From: an uncultured Bacilli bacterium
GTDB taxonomy: Bacteria > Bacillota_I > Bacilli_A > RF39 > UBA660
Direction of reading: 5' to 3'
NCBI GenBank assembly: GCA_944329375.1
Contig: CALVIB010000009.1
Coordinates: 1 to 42,941, forward strand
Length of the DNA: 42,941 nucleotides
Part shown: positions 6,908 to 16,274 of the stretch, piece after piece
Numbering within the stretch: the first letter of the stretch is position 1
Layout: every line of letters begins with the position of its first letter
Notes under the pieces: generated by a model
What the model saw: only the letters and a program-made list of their open reading frames with translations
The model's database searches: none
What the model was told of the DNA's origin: nothing
Program-made: the position numbers and the translations under genes

Positions 6908-9900
6908 TTAAATCATCCTTAATTGATTTTTTTAATATTTTTAAAAAGTCTAATAGATAATATACAAAATGTTTATCTAATTTTATGGTATCTAAGGTTA
7001 TGACTAATTTACCCATTTTAATACTAAATCTGAACATTCTAGATAGGTTAGATGTTTCAAAAAATAAGTTTTCTCCATCTATTTTATCAGTTAATTCTTT
7101 TTCTAAGGTTATTTCCACAGAATTTTTAGTTTGTCTGATATTTTGAATATTTAATTCTTTAGCTTCTTTTTCAAATAGTTCTTCATGCATATAGATTATT
7201 AAATCTTCTGATAAATTACCAAATCTATCTTCTAATTCTTGTTTTATTTCATTTAATGATTTATATGAATCAATACTACAAATTTTCTTATGAATTTCAA
7301 TTTTTAAATCTTCATCACTGACAAAGTTATCATTGATTGATGTAGCGACGTCGATTAGTGGTGGAGTATCTTTAATTTCTTCTTCTATCTTTTTACCTTT
7401 TAATTTATTTATTTCTTCATTAAGCATTTGAAGGAATAATTCTATACCTATACTATCGATGAAACCAGCTTGCTCAGAACCTAAGATATCGCCTGCACCT
7501 CTAATTGATAAATCACGCATGGCAATGGCAAATCCACTACCTAATTCGGTAAAGTCTTTAATTACTTTTAATCTTTTGGTAGCCACTTCGGTTAATATTT
7601 TATTTGGGGCATACATTAAGTAACAGTAGGCAATTTTATTACTTCTTCCAATTCGTCCTCTTATTTGATATAGCTGTGATAATCCAAATCTATCGGCATC
7701 TATAATTATTAGGGTATTAGCTGATTCAATATCGATTCCTGTTTCTATAATGGTTGTGCATAATAGAACATCATATTTTTTATTTGTAAAATCTATCATG
7801 ACATTTTCTAATTCGGTTTTATTCATTTGACCATGGGCTATACCTATTTTAGCTTCTGGCACTAATGATTCTAATTCTATTTTTTTACTTTCAATGTTTT
7901 CAACTCTATTATATAATACAAATACTTGACCATTACGAGCTAATTCTTTATAAATGGCATCTTTGATTATTTGTTTATTTTCGGCTAAGACGTATGTCTG
8001 AATAGGGTAGCGGTCTACTGGGGGAGTTTCAATTAATGATAGGCTTCTTATACCTGCTATTGACATTTGTAAGGTTCTTGGGATTGGTGTGGCAGATAAT
8101 GTTAAAACATCAACGTTATTTTTATACTTTCTAATTTTTTCTTTATGTTTGACACCAAATCTTTGTTCTTCATCTATTACTAGTAAACCTAAGTCTTTAA
8201 ATTTTACATCATCACTTAAAATTCTATGGGTACCAATTAATAAATCTATTTGACCTTTTTCTAATTTTTCTAAGGTTTCTTTGGTTTCTTTTGGAGAGAC
8301 AAATCTATTTAATAAGGCAATATCAACAGGAAATGTTTTGAATCTTTCTATGGCATTTTGAAAGTGCTGGGAAGAAAGAATGGTAGTTGGACATAAGATT
8401 GCGGCTTGTTTACCAGACATAATGGCCTTAAATATAGCTCTAAAGGCAACTTCGGTTTTACCATATCCAACATCACCGCATAATAATCTATCCATTGGTT
8501 TATCGGATTCCATGTCTTTTTTTATTTCTTCTGTTACTCTTAATTGGTCTAATGTTTCTTCGTATTCAAATTCTTTTTCAAATTCTATTTGTTCTTCAGT
8601 GTCTTTAGCAAAGGCATAACCTTTTTTAGATTCTCTAATGGCATACATTTTTAATAAATCTTCGGCAATGTCTTCAGCATGTTTCCTAGCTTTAGCTTTA
8701 GTTTTTTGCCATTCATGACTACCTAATTTATTTAATTTAGGTATAACGCCATCTTTTGAAGAATATTTTGTTATTAAATCTAGTTTTTCTACTGGAATAT
8801 AAAGTTTATCATTATCTCTATATGTAATGGTTAGATAGTCTTTTTTTAATCCGTTTTTTATTATTGTTTTTAAGCCATCATATCTACCTATACCATGGAT
8901 ACCGTGAACGACATAATCACCAATTTCTAGTTTGGTTATATCTTTTATTCTAGTACCATATTTGAATTTTGTTTTGTATGTACTTTCTTCTTTTTTATTA
9001 AATAATTCTTTTTCAGTGATTACTATATAATCATCAGTGATGAATCCACCGTTGATTTTTTTGACAATTATATTTATTTTTCCTTTGAATAATTCTTTTT
9101 CATTTGTATATGTGATATTTGGATTTTCTAAATATTCAATTAATTTATTTATTTGGTATCTATTATCTAAGCAAATTATGACATTTTTTCCTGTTTTTAA
9201 ATAGATGTTTAATCTTTCATTTATTTGATTTTTATCTTTTGGAAAGGCTTCTATATCAACTTTTTTATATATTTTTAAGTCTTTTGTTTTTTGATTATTA
9301 AATTCTTCAAAGATGATTGGACTTTTAGCTTTTACTTCATCTAATTCAAACATGTATTTTGTGTTTGCAGGCAGGTCAATACTTATATTATAATTAGTTA
9401 TTTCTTCTAATAATAGGTTGTAATTTACTGTAAGGGCATGGTAGTTATTATAAATGGTTATAGGGTTATTTAAGTAACCTTTGATATTAGTAACACCTTT
9501 TTCATGCTGCATTTCGTTATGTTTAACATCAAATTTATATTTTTCAAGTAGGGTTTCAGTATTTGGAAAGATATCTACTTCGTTTATTTTAGATATGGTA
9601 AGCTGATTTTCTACGTTGAATGTTCTTATTGAATCTATTTCGTCGCCCCAAAATTCTATTCTTACTGGGTTATCGCTATTGATGGGAAATATATCTATAA
9701 CATATCCACGAGTAGCTATTTCACCAGTCATGTTAACGGTTGTTTCTTTTCTATAACCTAAATCAAATAGTTTTTCTACTAGTTTATTTATGTCGATGGT
9801 ATTACCTACTTTTAATTTTATTTGACTTTGAATAAATTTTTGTTTTGATGGAAGATATCTTAAATAGCCCATTAAATTAGTAATTACTATGGCTTTTTCT

Positions 9901-10190
9901 TCTTTAATTATGGAGTTCATAGTTTCTAGTCTTGTTATTTTAAATTCTGGAGAAATGGCAATAGCAACACTGGTTATGAAATCATCCATGGGAAAAAACC
10001 ATACTTTGTCAGTATAGTGGGTAAGTGAGTTATAAATTAATCCTGCTTCATGAAGATTTGAAGTTACAAGGATAATTGAGTTATTTTCTTTTTTAAATTT
10101 TTGATAAATGTAGATGCTTTTTAGTTCATTATTTAAACCGATTAATTCTTTGCTTTCTACTTTATCAAATATTTTATCTAGGAAGGTCAT
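6897..10190 (-). CDS. mfd: Transcription-repair coupling factor
   Basis: Removes RNA polymerase stalled at DNA lesions and recruits UvrA for nucleotide excision repair. 1097 residues, slightly below the ~1150-1180 usual size. Seen in order: an N-terminal UvrB-like region, a CarD-type RNA polymerase interaction domain (IGDYVVHGIHGIGRYDG, near residue 420), the superfamily 2 translocase with Walker A GDVGYGKTEVAF near residue 573 and the DEEQ box (DEEQRFGVKHK) near 673, the motif ATPIPRTLQMS, the GRIGRS motif VI, the TRG region, and the C-terminal TRCF domain. It follows pth with a four-base ATGA overlap, a conserved Bacillus-type pairing. Confidence 0.97.
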   Translation of the reverse strand: MTFLDKIFDKVESKELIGLNNELKSIYIYQKFKKENNSIILVTSNLHEAGLIYNSLTHYTDKVWFFPMDDFITSVAIAISPEFKITRLETMNSIIKEEKAIVITNLMGYLRYLPSKQKFIQSQIKLKVGNTIDINKLVEKLFDLGYRKETTVNMTGEIATRGYVIDIFPINSDNPVRIEFWGDEIDSIRTFNVENQLTISKINEVDIFPNTETLLEKYKFDVKHNEMQHEKGVTNIKGYLNNPITIYNNYHALTVNYNLLLEEITNYNISIDLPANTKYMFELDEVKAKSPIIFEEFNNQKTKDLKIYKKVDIEAFPKDKNQINERLNIYLKTGKNVIICLDNRYQINKLIEYLENPNITYTNEKELFKGKINIIVKKINGGFITDDYIVITEKELFNKKEESTYKTKFKYGTRIKDITKLEIGDYVVHGIHGIGRYDGLKTIIKNGLKKDYLTITYRDNDKLYIPVEKLDLITKYSSKDGVIPKLNKLGSHEWQKTKAKARKHAEDIAEDLLKMYAIRESKKGYAFAKDTEEQIEFEKEFEYEETLDQLRVTEEIKKDMESDKPMDRLLCGDVGYGKTEVAFRAIFKAIMSGKQAAILCPTTILSSQHFQNAIERFKTFPVDIALLNRFVSPKETKETLEKLEKGQIDLLIGTHRILSDDVKFKDLGLLVIDEEQRFGVKHKEKIRKYKNNVDVLTLSATPIPRTLQMSIAGIRSLSLIETPPVDRYPIQTYVLAENKQIIKDAIYKELARNGQVFVLYNRVENIESKKIELESLVPEAKIGIAHGQMNKTELENVMIDFTNKKYDVLLCTTIIETGIDIESANTLIIIDADRFGLSQLYQIRGRIGRSNKIAYCYLMYAPNKILTEVATKRLKVIKDFTELGSGFAIAMRDLSIRGAGDILGSEQAGFIDSIGIELFLQMLNEEINKLKGKKIEEEIKDTPPLIDVATSINDNFVSDEDLKIEIHKKICSIDSYKSLNEIKQELEDRFGNLSEDLIIYMHEELFEKEAKELNIQNIRQTKNSVEITLEKELTDKIDGENLFFETSNLSRMFRFSIKMGKLVITLDTIKLDKHFVYYLLDFLKILKKSIKDDLNEK

Positions 10191-10756
10191 TGTATCACTT
10201 CCTTACTATTATATTTATTCATTAGGTTATCAAAGGACATTTCTAGATAATCTATTATTATGTCTTTTGATTTAGCAGTTACTTTTTCTAAAATGTCTAA
10301 TTCTTCTTTAGGCATTTTTCCAATAACATAATCTATTTTATCATGGTTTTTATTGCTTGAAATACCTAGTTTAATTCTTTTATATTCGTTTGAATGAAGG
10401 TGCAATTCAATGTTTTTTAAACCATTATGACCACCTGATGAACCTTTATATTTTAATTTTATTTTGCCTAACGGTGTGTCTAAATCATCACATATTATTA
10501 AAATATCTTCTAGGTTTATTTTGTAAAAATCTTTGAATTTTATTACAACTTCGCCAGATAAATTCATATATTTTTGAGGTTTTAATAAAATTATTTTTTC
10601 TCCTTTATAGTTAAACTCAGTATATAGGCCATTAAATTTTTCTTTAAATTCTAGGTTTTGACTTCTAGCAAATTTATCTATAAATTTAAAACCTGCATTA
10701 TGTCTTGTATTTTCATACTCTTTTCCTGGGTTTCCGAGTCCTACAATTAATTTCAT
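10187..10756 (-). CDS. pth: Peptidyl-tRNA hydrolase
   Basis: Releases tRNA from stalled or dropped-off peptidyl-tRNAs. Signature VGLGNPGKEYENTRHNAG includes the catalytic His; DDLDTPLGKIK and GSSGGHNGLKNI complete the active-site region. I start at the ATG at 10756 (MKLIVGLGNPG, GAAGAAGGTG about seven bases upstream); a GTG three codons earlier is possible but lies inside the ribosome binding region. 189 residues, normal for Pth. First gene of the pth-mfd unit. Confidence 0.96.
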   Translation of the reverse strand: MKLIVGLGNPGKEYENTRHNAGFKFIDKFARSQNLEFKEKFNGLYTEFNYKGEKIILLKPQKYMNLSGEVVIKFKDFYKINLEDILIICDDLDTPLGKIKLKYKGSSGGHNGLKNIELHLHSNEYKRIKLGISSNKNHDKIDYVIGKMPKEELDILEKVTAKSKDIIIDYLEMSFDNLMNKYNSKEVIQ

Positions 10757-10782
10757 AGATTTCACCTTCTTCGTGCATCAAC

Positions 10783-10812
10783 ATTATATCATATTTTAAT
10801 TTTTTTAGTCAT
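10783..10812 (-). promoter_or_regulatory. Promoter of pth-mfd
   Basis: ATGACT, 18-base spacer, TATAAT with extended TG (TGATATAAT). Lies in the 100-base divergent gap between pth and the SDR gene. Confidence 0.6.
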
Positions 10813-10856
10813 TTTTTTTATTTTTGAATAAACTATTTTAGAAAAGGGGAGAGAAT

Positions 10857-11798
10857 ATGAATGAAAAATTCGGCTGTGAAGGCTGCAATTTAAATGATAA
10901 TTATGGGCTTTTATATGTGAATGAATGTAATGATGGGATACTTGGAAAGGAATATAAAATTAAGGCAGCTCCACAATATCAAACAGTTCAGCCTGGTATG
11001 GAATATTTAATGGATCCTAAACCTATTTTTGATAATTCAAATTATAAAGGTAGTGGTAAATTAAAAGATAAAGTAGCGATTGTTACTGGTGGAGATTCTG
11101 GTATTGGTAGGGCTGTTTCTGTTTACTATGCGAAAGAAGGGGCAGTTGTTATTATTGTTTATTATAATGAACATGAAGATGCGGAATACACTAAGAGATA
11201 TATTGAAAGTTTTGGGGGCAAATGTTTTTTAATTTCTGGAGACTTAAAAAGTCCTGAATTTTGTAAGATGGTAATTAAAAATACTGTGGAAAAGTTTGGA
11301 AAGGTGGATATTTTAGTTAATAATGCTGGGGTACAATTTCAACAAAAAAAATTAGAGGATATCTCTAATGAACAATTTGATTATACAATGAAAACAAATA
11401 TTTATTCAATGTTTTATTTGACTAAAGAAGCTTTACCTTATATGCAAAATGGTTCTATTATTAATACAACTTCGGTTACTACTTTTTATGGAGAGCCTGA
11501 ATTAATTGATTATGTTACTAGTAAAGGAGCCATAGTTGGATTTACTAGGGCTTTAGCTACTAATTTAGCTACTAAAGGAATTAGAGTTAATGCGGTGGCA
11601 CCTGGCTATTTTTGGACTGCACTTCAACCTAGTTGCTGGAGTCCAAATAAAATTCCAACACTTGGTGCAGACAGTGATATGCGAAGATGTGCGAATCCTT
11701 ATGAAATTGCTTCTATTTATGTTTATTTAGCTAGTGATGATGCTTCTTATACAACAGGTCAAGTATTCCATATTAATGGTGGACAGTATAAAGGTTAG
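10857..11798 (+). CDS. Short-chain dehydrogenase/reductase, YhdF/GsiB-type
   Basis: NAD(P)-dependent oxidoreductase of the classical SDR fold. Cofactor motif VTGGDSGIGRAV, structural NNAG (LVNNAGVQ), catalytic Ser in TTSVT and YxxxK in YVTSKGA, with VAPGYFWT after it. The stretch before the Rossmann fold (QTVQPGMEYLMDPKP...YKGSGKLKDKVA) is the N-terminal extension typical of the stress-linked YhdF/YhxC/YghA group. Odd feature: the first 30 residues contain a CEGC pair and a further Cys (NECND), which is unusual for this group. Ribosome binding site AGGGGAGAG. It is convergent with rsmI and transcribed against the trend of the left arm. Substrate is not predictable. Confidence 0.88.
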   Translation: MNEKFGCEGCNLNDNYGLLYVNECNDGILGKEYKIKAAPQYQTVQPGMEYLMDPKPIFDNSNYKGSGKLKDKVAIVTGGDSGIGRAVSVYYAKEGAVVIIVYYNEHEDAEYTKRYIESFGGKCFLISGDLKSPEFCKMVIKNTVEKFGKVDILVNNAGVQFQQKKLEDISNEQFDYTMKTNIYSMFYLTKEALPYMQNGSIINTTSVTTFYGEPELIDYVTSKGAIVGFTRALATNLATKGIRVNAVAPGYFWTALQPSCWSPNKIPTLGADSDMRRCANPYEIASIYVYLASDDASYTTGQVFHINGGQYKG

Positions 11799-11827
11799 AC
11801 TTTATACTTTTTTAAGTAATGATTTAT

Positions 11828-11851
11828 AAAAAAATAAGGTTTTAACCTTAT
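11828..11851 (-). terminator. Terminator of the dnaX-rsmI gene string
   Basis: On the minus strand ATAAGGTT, AA, AACCTTAT followed by seven T; overlaps the rsmI stop codon. A wider pairing (TGATTTATAA / TTATAAATCA) also exists for the convergent SDR gene. Confidence 0.7.
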
Positions 11852-12684
11852 AAATCATGATACTCATTATATATTTTGCTTTTTGGAACGTTTCTTTCTT
11901 TAGCTACTTTTTTTATAGCTTCATTTGGAGTTAATCCATCTTCTATGTATAAACTAACATGTTTTTTTATAGATAAATTATTAAATGTTTCTTTTTCTTG
12001 GTTTCCTTCTACTACAATTACGATTTCTCCTTTAATGTTTTCCACAGTTTTAAGTAAGTTTTCCACAGTTTCACGGATAACTTCTTCATATTTTTTACTT
12101 ATTTCTCTAACAATAGCTATTTTTCTATTTCCTAAGATTTCATAAATATTATTTAATGTTTTTGTTAATCTATGAGGAGCTTCATAAAAAATAATAGGGT
12201 AGGGATTAGATTTTAAATTTTCTAATTCTTTTTTTCTTTTACTTTCTTTACTATTTAAAAATCCATAAAAAGTAAATGGTCCACCACTTAAACCTGACAT
12301 TACAACTGCAGGTATTAGGGCTGTTGGACCTGGTAAACATACAACATTATAGCCATTTTCAATAGCGTTTTTAACTAAAATATAACCTGGATCACTTATA
12401 ACAGGAGTACCTCTATCACTTACTATAGCAATATTTTTTCTTTGTTTTAAATAATCTATTTCTTTTTCTTCATTTTGACTTTCATTATATAAATGACTTG
12501 ATATTAATCTATTTTTTATTTCAAAATGATTTAATAATTGTTTAGTTGTTCTTGTATCTTCAGCAAATATTATATCTACTTCTTTTAAAATGTTTAAGGC
12601 TCTTATAGTTATATCTTCTAGATTACCAATTGGAGTTGGAACTATATATAAAGTAGGGGAGCCATCATAACTTTTTTGTATCAT
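11848..12684 (-). CDS. rsmI: 16S rRNA (cytidine-1402-2'-O)-methyltransferase
   Basis: SAM-dependent methyltransferase of the SUMT/tetrapyrrole methylase fold that modifies C1402 in the ribosome decoding site. Motifs: YIVPTPIGNLEDITIRA at the N-terminus, AEDTRTTKQLL, SDRGTPVISDPGY, and LPGPTALIPAVVMSGL. 278 residues, typical. Lies 11 bases after trmN6, in the same order as yabB-yabC of Bacillus. Confidence 0.96.
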   Translation of the reverse strand: MIQKSYDGSPTLYIVPTPIGNLEDITIRALNILKEVDIIFAEDTRTTKQLLNHFEIKNRLISSHLYNESQNEEKEIDYLKQRKNIAIVSDRGTPVISDPGYILVKNAIENGYNVVCLPGPTALIPAVVMSGLSGGPFTFYGFLNSKESKRKKELENLKSNPYPIIFYEAPHRLTKTLNNIYEILGNRKIAIVREISKKYEEVIRETVENLLKTVENIKGEIVIVVEGNQEKETFNNLSIKKHVSLYIEDGLTPNEAIKKVAKERNVPKSKIYNEYHDL

Positions 12685-12695
12685 TTTTTATCATC

Positions 12696-13415
12696 TCACT
12701 TAAAATATTTTTGGATTTCTTCGGTATAACTACCATCTTTATTATGACTATATAAAGGTGGGAGTATTTTTAATCCTTTTTTTCCATTTTTTTTACCTTC
12801 AATTAATAAAATATTGGCATCTTTGTTTTTACCTGGATAAACTAATCTAATTTTTTTTGGTTCAATATTATATTTTCTCATTGTAATTAAAATATCTATT
12901 AATCTTTCTGGTCTATGAACTAAACCTAAAGTTCCACCATTTTTCAAAAGTTTTCTAGCAATTTTTAAGATATCTTCTAAATTTAGTGTTACTTCATGTC
13001 TAGCAATAGTTTTATAGTCGTTTTTATTAAATTTTGATTTTTTTTTAACTTCAAAATATGGTGGATTACAAGTTATTATGTCATAAAATTCTGGAGTGGC
13101 ATTTTTATAATATTCTTTAATATCTTCATTAATTATTGTTATTCTATTTTCTAAATTGTTTAATTTTACTGATTCTTTGGCCATTTCGCTTACTTCTTTT
13201 TGAATTTCTAGACCTATAATATTAGCTGTTGTTTTTTGAGATATAATTAAAGGGATAGGGGCATTACCTGTACCAATATCTAAAATATTTTTTGTGCTTT
13301 CATTTATGGTAATAAAATTTGGAAGTAATACTGAATCTAAGGAAAAGTTAAACATTTCATTATCCTGAATTATTTTTAAATTTTCATAGCCCAATAAATA
13401 GTTAATTACTCTCAT
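12696..13415 (-). CDS. trmN6: tRNA1(Val) (adenine-37-N6)-methyltransferase family protein
   Basis: Rossmann-fold SAM methyltransferase with motif I LDIGTGNAPIPLI and the N6-adenine catalytic motif NPPYF, in the YfiC/YabB group. The N-terminal FNFSLDSVLLPNF is characteristic. The ATG at 13415 (MRVINYLLGYENL) is preferred; three codons upstream is a TTG. The start lies inside the last codons of ricT (14-base overlap), so translation is probably coupled. 239 residues. Target nucleotide inferred from the family. Confidence 0.9.
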   Translation of the reverse strand: MRVINYLLGYENLKIIQDNEMFNFSLDSVLLPNFITINESTKNILDIGTGNAPIPLIISQKTTANIIGLEIQKEVSEMAKESVKLNNLENRITIINEDIKEYYKNATPEFYDIITCNPPYFEVKKKSKFNKNDYKTIARHEVTLNLEDILKIARKLLKNGGTLGLVHRPERLIDILITMRKYNIEPKKIRLVYPGKNKDANILLIEGKKNGKKGLKILPPLYSHNKDGSYTEEIQKYFK

Positions 13416-14184
13416 TTTTATCAACTTCTATTATGCCATGTTCTGGAACATTTACCTTATATTTTTGATTTAATATATCTAAGCTAGTTATAGTTCCCTC
13501 TCCATACTCCGTATTAATTTTGTCGCCTATTTTTTTCATGTCTTTTTTATAACACTCGTATGTATCTTCTTCATATTTTAAGCAACACATTAGTCTTCCA
13601 CACACACCGTTAATTTTGCTGGGGTTTAAAGCTATATTTTGATTTTTAGCCATGTTTATAGAAACGGCATTTAAATCTTGTAAAAATCTAGCACAACATA
13701 GTTTTTGGCCACACGGACCATATCCTCCAACTTCTTTAGCTTTATCACGAATACCTATTTGTCTTAATTCGATTCTAACTTTATAGATTGATGCAAGTTC
13801 ACGTGCTAGTTCTCTAAAGTCAATTCTTGTATCGGATAAGAATCTAAAAATTAACTTATCTCTATCAAATGTATAACTAGCATCTATGATATGCATATTC
13901 ATATTATTTCTTTCAACTATTTTACGGCATACTCTTAAAGCTTCGGCTGAGTCTTTAAGGTTTTTTTTATGTTTTGTGAAATCATTTTTATTGGCAATTC
14001 TAATTATTTTTTTTAAATCTTTTTTAGGAGAATTTATTGCAATTTTTGGATTTATAACAGTTCCAAATTGAAGTCCGTGCTCGGTCTCAACAATTACTGT
14101 GATGTTTGGTTTTAAATTAAATTTTCCTGGATCAAAATAATAGACTTGTCCATAGGGTTTAAAATTAACACCGACAACTATCAC
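13402..14184 (-). CDS. ricT: PSP1-domain regulator RicT (YaaT)
   Basis: A 260-residue PSP1 protein. In Bacillus RicT joins RicA and RicF in an iron-sulfur-containing complex that governs RNase Y mRNA processing and phosphorelay-dependent development. Here the conserved cysteines are visible in GGYGPCGQKLCCARF and in NGVCGRLMCCLKYE, the cluster-binding pattern. The start is GTG at 14184, with GGAAGGAG eight bases upstream and a four-base overlap with the holB stop. Whether RicA/RicF partners exist cannot be seen in this window. Confidence 0.93.
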   Translation of the reverse strand: MIVVGVNFKPYGQVYYFDPGKFNLKPNITVIVETEHGLQFGTVINPKIAINSPKKDLKKIIRIANKNDFTKHKKNLKDSAEALRVCRKIVERNNMNMHIIDASYTFDRDKLIFRFLSDTRIDFRELARELASIYKVRIELRQIGIRDKAKEVGGYGPCGQKLCCARFLQDLNAVSINMAKNQNIALNPSKINGVCGRLMCCLKYEEDTYECYKKDMKKIGDKINTEYGEGTITSLDILNQKYKVNVPEHGIIEVDKNESN

Positions 14185-15122
14185 TTTATCACTCCTTCCA
14201 ATGTTATAAGTAATTTATCCATTAACAAATTTAGATTTATATTATATTTTATTAGTTCTTTTAATTCAACTATTTTATTTAATTTATAGCATATTTCATC
14301 TTGTGTGTTATTTTCGGCAATCGTTTTTATGTTATCATTTATTTCAAATATTTCTAATGGTTTATTTAGTTTATAATTTAATATATCTTTATAATAATTA
14401 ATCATTATGTCATAAGCCATTTCTGTTTCTTCTTTAGTTGTTATGTAATTATTCCATGTTTTTCCTACATAAAGTAGGGTATTCATATGATTTTTTTCAT
14501 AGTAATTTATGAAATCTATTACTTTAGTTATTTTTTCATCTAATGTGGTTTCATCTATTTTATTTGAATTGATTTGTTTTTTTAACTTTTCTAAATAATT
14601 TTGGGTGTCATCTATATTAGATGATTTTAATCTTAATATCTGGCATCTAGATCTTATGGTTGTTAAAACGCTATAGATATTATCTGTTATCAAAATGGCA
14701 ACTAGGTTATTATCTGGTTCTTCTAAAAATTTTAATATGGAATTAGCAGCAGATTTATTTAATCTATCAGCATGATTTATTATATAAATTCTTTTATTTC
14801 CAATTATGGCTTTAGTATTAAATTCTTTCTGAAGGTTTTGTAATTGTTCTTTTTTTATCCAAAGGCCATCTGGTTCAATTATTTCTATTTCTGGAAAGTT
14901 GCCAGAGTCTATAACTTCACATTGATGGCAATTACCACAGTTTTCTTTGGTTAGATTTTTTTTAGGGCATAAAAGTGATTTTACAAATGACATAACAAAA
15001 CTAAAAGTATCATAAAAACCGCCTGTTTCTATTAAATAGGCGTGAGAACATTTGTCATTTATTATGGCATTTTTTAATATTTGATATACAATAGGCTGAG
15101 AATTTTTATAACCATCTAACAT
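14181..15122 (-). CDS. holB: DNA polymerase III subunit delta'
   Basis: Clamp-loader subunit that works with DnaX to load the DnaN ring. AAA+ fold without a functional Walker A, as expected for delta'. A zinc-module pattern CPKKN...CGNCHQC is present near residues 52-68, followed by IINHADRLNKSAANSILKFLEEP and the SRC motif TTIRSRCQILRL. 313 residues. The tmk gene that precedes holB in Bacillus is missing here; bofA lies immediately upstream. Confidence 0.94.
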   Translation of the reverse strand: MLDGYKNSQPIVYQILKNAIINDKCSHAYLIETGGFYDTFSFVMSFVKSLLCPKKNLTKENCGNCHQCEVIDSGNFPEIEIIEPDGLWIKKEQLQNLQKEFNTKAIIGNKRIYIINHADRLNKSAANSILKFLEEPDNNLVAILITDNIYSVLTTIRSRCQILRLKSSNIDDTQNYLEKLKKQINSNKIDETTLDEKITKVIDFINYYEKNHMNTLLYVGKTWNNYITTKEETEMAYDIMINYYKDILNYKLNKPLEIFEINDNIKTIAENNTQDEICYKLNKIVELKELIKYNINLNLLMDKLLITLEGVIK

Positions 15123-15133
15123 CTTTTATCCTC

Positions 15134-15319
15134 CTAATATACTACAAGTCTTATTACAATTAAAAAAATAAATGCTGGTATACTAAAGATAGTAATTAAT
15201 AATATGGTAATTATGTTTATTGGAATTATGGCTGAGGCTGGAACTATGACGTTATAACCATATAACATGAAGAAACTCATGATAAGTTTTTTAAAAGTTT
15301 TAAATAATTTATTAAGCAT
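15134..15319 (-). CDS. bofA: BofA-like membrane protein (pro-sigma-K processing inhibitor family)
   Basis: A 61-residue protein, almost entirely two membrane segments (SFFMLYGYNVIVPASAI and NIITILLITIFSIPAFIFLI). The PIN..T.L....F.IPAF..L pattern matches BofA, and the locus directly after recR is the bofA site in Bacillus. BofA holds the SpoIVFB protease inactive in the mother cell during sporulation. Start at ATG 15319 with GAGGTG four bases upstream. Divergent at residue level, so the family call rests on topology, pattern and position together. Confidence 0.75.
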   Translation of the reverse strand: MLNKLFKTFKKLIMSFFMLYGYNVIVPASAIIPINIITILLITIFSIPAFIFLIVIRLVVY

Positions 15320-15357
15320 AAAACACCTCAATAAATTATATAGTTTTTAGTTTAATT

Positions 15358-15957
15358 TTATGAGATAGTTGTACGGTCCATAATAGCCATTTCTAAAGTT
15401 AATGGGTCGATGTAATCAATATCTGCTCCCATAGGAATTCCATGAGCTATTTTTGTTATTTTTACATCGGTATTTTCTAGCATTTTTCTAATGTATAATG
15501 CGGTTGTTTCACCTTCAACACTTGGTTTTATGGCTAAAATGACTTCTTTGATATTTTCTTCTTTTATTCTTTTAATTAATTTATCAATATGAATATCTTC
15601 TGGATTTATACCTTCTAATGGGGAAATTAAACCACCTAAAACATGATATACTCCTTTATAAGAGCCTATTTTTTCAAATAGGATTACATTTTTGCATTCT
15701 TCAACTACACATAGTGTTTTGGCATCGCGAGTTTGGTCTTGGCAAATTTGGCATAAATCGTCTTCAGTAAGACTTCCACATCTAGAGCAAGTTTTTATTT
15801 TTGTTTTACTATCTTTTAATGATTTACTGAATAAATCTATTATATCGTTATCCATATTTAAAGAGGCGAGTGCTAACCTTTCAGCTGTTTTTTCGCCTAT
15901 TCCTGGAAATTTTTTAAAACATTCTATTAGATTTAAAATTGTTTTTGGATAATTCAT
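15358..15957 (-). CDS. recR: Recombination mediator protein RecR
   Basis: Acts with RecO/RecF to load RecA on gapped DNA. Visible parts: the helix-hairpin-helix KFPGIGEKTAERLA, the four-cysteine zinc finger (CSRC...CQIC), and the TOPRIM domain beginning LCVVEE with the following VLGGLISPLEGI and IAHGIPMGADIDY. 199 residues, standard length. Start overlaps the ybaB stop (TAATG). Confidence 0.97.
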   Translation of the reverse strand: MNYPKTILNLIECFKKFPGIGEKTAERLALASLNMDNDIIDLFSKSLKDSKTKIKTCSRCGSLTEDDLCQICQDQTRDAKTLCVVEECKNVILFEKIGSYKGVYHVLGGLISPLEGINPEDIHIDKLIKRIKEENIKEVILAIKPSVEGETTALYIRKMLENTDVKITKIAHGIPMGADIDYIDPLTLEMAIMDRTTIS

Positions 15958-16253
15958 TAGAATAAACCTGGCATTCCTTTAGTATATTTGCCCATTTTTT
16001 GTTCAGTTTCATTATCTATTTGATTATTGGCATCATTGATTGCTACTAATATCATGTCTTGTAACATTTCGATGTCATCTTTTTCTAGATTATCAGCATC
16101 TATTTTTACTTCTATTACTTCTTTTGTACCTTTTACTTTTACTGTAACAAAAGAAGATTTTCCTTCAAATATTTTTTCATCAATTTGTTTCTTTTCTTTT
16201 AACATGTCGTTTTGTAATTTTTGAGCTTGTTTCATCATTGCTTGAATATTCAT
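15957..16253 (-). CDS. ybaB: YbaB/EbfC family nucleoid-associated protein
   Basis: Small dimeric DNA-binding protein, 98 residues, always encoded between dnaX and recR. Begins MNIQAMMKQAQKLQ and ends with MPGLF, as in the family, with the central FVTVKVKGTKEVIEVKID strand pair. Confidence 0.94.
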   Translation of the reverse strand: MNIQAMMKQAQKLQNDMLKEKKQIDEKIFEGKSSFVTVKVKGTKEVIEVKIDADNLEKDDIEMLQDMILVAINDANNQIDNETEQKMGKYTKGMPGLF

Positions 16254-16274
16254 TTTCTTTCCTTCTTTCTTTTT

